Shown: piece after piece, positions 5,785 through 6,193 of the stretch | Position numbering within the stretch: position 1 is the stretch's first letter | How the letters are laid out: every line of letters begins with the position of its first letter | The notes under the pieces: model-generated | Databases searched by the model: none | The model's input: the letters and a program-made list of their open reading frames with translations, nothing else | What the model was told of the DNA's origin: nothing | Assembly (NCBI GenBank): GCA_002299675.1 | Contig: DBOW01000112.1 | Location: 9,721-15,913, forward strand | DNA from: Solobacterium sp. UBA636 | GTDB taxonomy: Bacteria > Bacillota_I > Bacilli_A > Erysipelotrichales > Erysipelotrichaceae | Reading direction: 5' to 3' | DNA: 6,193 nt | Made by a program: the position numbers and the translations under genes

Positions 5785-5973
5785 TTAAGCAGCCTTGCCC
5801 TTTAAAGTCTTAAGAGCTCTGGCTGATACACGCATCTTTACTGGCTTACCGTCAACCATAACTGTAACCTTCTGAAGGTTAACGCCCCATTTACGTCTTG
5901 TAGCACGTAATGAGTGAGAACGGTTGTTGCCTGACATAGGTCTTTTTCCAGTTATTTCACATACTCTTGCCAT
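5785..5973 (-). CDS. rpmB: Large-subunit ribosomal protein bL28
   Basis: bL28 is a small basic protein of the 50S ribosomal subunit. The product is 62 residues, the same as in B. subtilis. Family motifs are CEITGKRP at 5-12, GNNRSHS at 15-21, KWGVNLQ at 28-34, and MVDGKPVKMRVSARALK at 39-55. Only one cysteine (C5) is present, so this is the zinc-free form and not the four-cysteine ribbon. An in-frame extension to 6048 exists, but the ATG at 5973 is chosen because AAAGGAAG lies 8 nt upstream of it (plus 5982-5989) and MARVCEITGK aligns with the family N terminus. It is monocistronic, with its own promoter and terminator, convergent with rpe and divergent from the gene at the right edge. The same opposite orientation is found in the B. 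subtilis neighbourhood. Confidence 0.97.
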   Translation of the reverse strand: MARVCEITGKRPMSGNNRSHSLRATRRKWGVNLQKVTVMVDGKPVKMRVSARALKTLKGKAA

Positions 5974-5976
5974 GTT

Positions 5977-5996
5977 ATAAACTTCCTTTCGTTTAT
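5977..5996 (-). promoter_or_regulatory. Small stem-loop presenting the rpmB Shine-Dalgarno
   Basis: On the minus strand, ATAAAC and GTTTAT (plus 5991-5996 and 5977-5982) can pair around the 8-nt loop GAAAGGAA, which holds most of the ribosome binding site. The stem is 6 bp with a single G-C pair, so it is weak. It may present the site or hinder it slightly, or it may mean nothing. Confidence 0.25.
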
Positions 5997-6007
5997 CTCG
6001 CTTAAGA

Positions 6008-6036
6008 ATAATATCATAATAAAAATGAAAAAGCAA
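6008..6036 (-). promoter_or_regulatory. rpmB promoter, extended -10 type
   Basis: On the minus strand, TTGCTT (plus 6031-6036) is separated by 17 nt from TATTAT (plus 6008-6013), and TGA directly precedes the -10 box, giving an extended -10 element. Start would be near plus 6001, with a leader of about 27 nt holding the Shine-Dalgarno. The match to a housekeeping sigma-A promoter is good, as expected for a ribosomal protein gene. Confidence 0.75.
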
Positions 6037-6044
6037 TTTTATTC

Positions 6045-6073
6045 TCAAAAATTATTTTTCTTTATAGTATAAT
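6045..6073 (+). promoter_or_regulatory. Promoter of the right-edge gene, perfect -10 box
   Basis: A perfect TATAAT at 6068-6073 ends 10 nt before the ATG at 6084. At the 17-nt spacing the -35 would be TCAAAA (6045-6050), a poor match. The start point expected about 7 nt after the box leaves a leader of only a few nucleotides. The box lies inside a 13-nt palindrome (6065-6077, TAGTAT-A-ATACTA). It is back-to-back with the rpmB promoter. Confidence 0.55.
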
Positions 6074-6083
6074 ACTAAATGTT

Positions 6084-6193
6084 ATGGGAAATACATTAAA
6101 ACAGGTATATGCATCAGTATATATTGACGATAATCTTCTGCAGATTCTGATAGGTGAATATTTCAATACCAGGTTCAATATTATTTATTCAAG
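6084..6193 (+). CDS. N-terminal fragment of a protein resembling the start of FtsA-like actin-fold proteins (3' end outside the window)
   Basis: The open frame starts at ATG 6084 and runs off the window after 36 residues. No ATG, GTG or TTG extends it upstream through the intergenic region, and no Shine-Dalgarno sequence precedes it. The segment VYASVYIDDNLLQILIGEY (8-26) followed by FNTRFNII fits the first two beta-strands of FtsA and related actin-like proteins, where the pattern is roughly 'hyasIDIGTs.vKvlvgE...g.lnii'. In those proteins the DIGT turn is the phosphate-1 loop of the ATP site; here it reads YIDDN, so it would lack that loop's key residues. In B. subtilis the gene divergent from rpmB is yloU (Asp23 family), which this N terminus does not resemble. 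The codons look like those of the neighbours. The coding call is fairly secure; the family assignment rests on a short pattern only. Confidence 0.55.
   Translation, partial: MGNTLKQVYASVYIDDNLLQILIGEYFNTRFNIIYS

Noticed and set aside
5605..5805. Plus-strand open frame of 66 codons overlapping the rpe end and rpmB
   Set aside because: It is out of frame with rpe, crosses two terminators, and its Trp/Leu-rich composition looks like frame-shifted coding sequence.
5974..6048. N-terminal 25-residue extension of L28
   Set aside because: The extension lies in the promoter and leader, and the ATG at 5973 has a good ribosome binding site and the family N terminus.
1..6193. Possible reassigned UGA codon, since no TGA stops are seen
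   Set aside because: All genes read through without in-frame TGA and Trp is TGG; seven stops are too few to infer a changed code.
1..6193. CRISPR arrays, tRNAs, insertion sequences, phage or defence genes
   Set aside because: No repeat-spacer pattern, tRNA-like fold, transposase or terminal inverted repeats were found; the region is ordinary core genome.

Overview
This is a dense, low-GC chromosomal segment of a Bacillota (Firmicutes) bacterium. The evidence is the gene set and order (priA, rsmB, rlmN, PP2C phosphatase, PASTA kinase, rpe, then rpmB on the opposite strand), which is the core of the B. subtilis priA-to-rpmB neighbourhood. AT-rich codons, AAAGGAGG-type ribosome binding sites and a zinc-free Bacillus-type L28 agree with this. 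The divergence of the proteins and the compaction of the cluster make me think of Erysipelotrichia or a related lineage, but that finer placement is only an impression. The standard code with TGG for Trp fits every gene. All seven visible stop codons are TAA or TAG.

Layout. Positions 1-5735 are one plus-strand run of six genes separated by at most 8 nt or overlapping: the 3' end of priA (replication restart helicase), rsmB (16S rRNA m5C methyltransferase), rlmN (radical SAM 23S rRNA/tRNA m2A methyltransferase), a PP2C Ser/Thr phosphatase, a membrane PASTA Ser/Thr kinase, and rpe (ribulose-phosphate 3-epimerase). The run closes with an intrinsic terminator whose 5' arm lies inside rpe. A back-to-back terminator serves rpmB (5785-5973, minus strand). 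Between rpmB and the right edge is a divergent promoter region. A new plus-strand gene starts at 6084 and is cut by the window end; its first 36 residues look like the first strands of an FtsA-like actin-fold protein.

How the genes work together. rsmB and rlmN modify rRNA, and rpmB encodes a ribosomal protein, so translation is the common theme. The phosphatase and kinase form the usual antagonistic pair that senses cell-wall fragments through the extracellular PASTA repeats and controls growth and division. Compared with B. subtilis, def and fmt (between priA and rsmB), rsgA (between kinase and rpe) and thiN (between rpe and rpmB) are not in their usual places.

The most interesting signals are in initiation. 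prkC has no ribosome binding site next to its ATG. A perfect AAAGGAGGT lies 34 nt upstream, and exactly between the two is a perfect 10-bp hairpin that would bring them into register, as described for some phage T4 genes. rlmN and the last gene also lack a usable Shine-Dalgarno sequence, but each has a perfect TATAAT 7-10 nt before its ATG inside a shared 13-nt motif, which suggests leaderless transcripts. No wholly new multi-gene system is visible.
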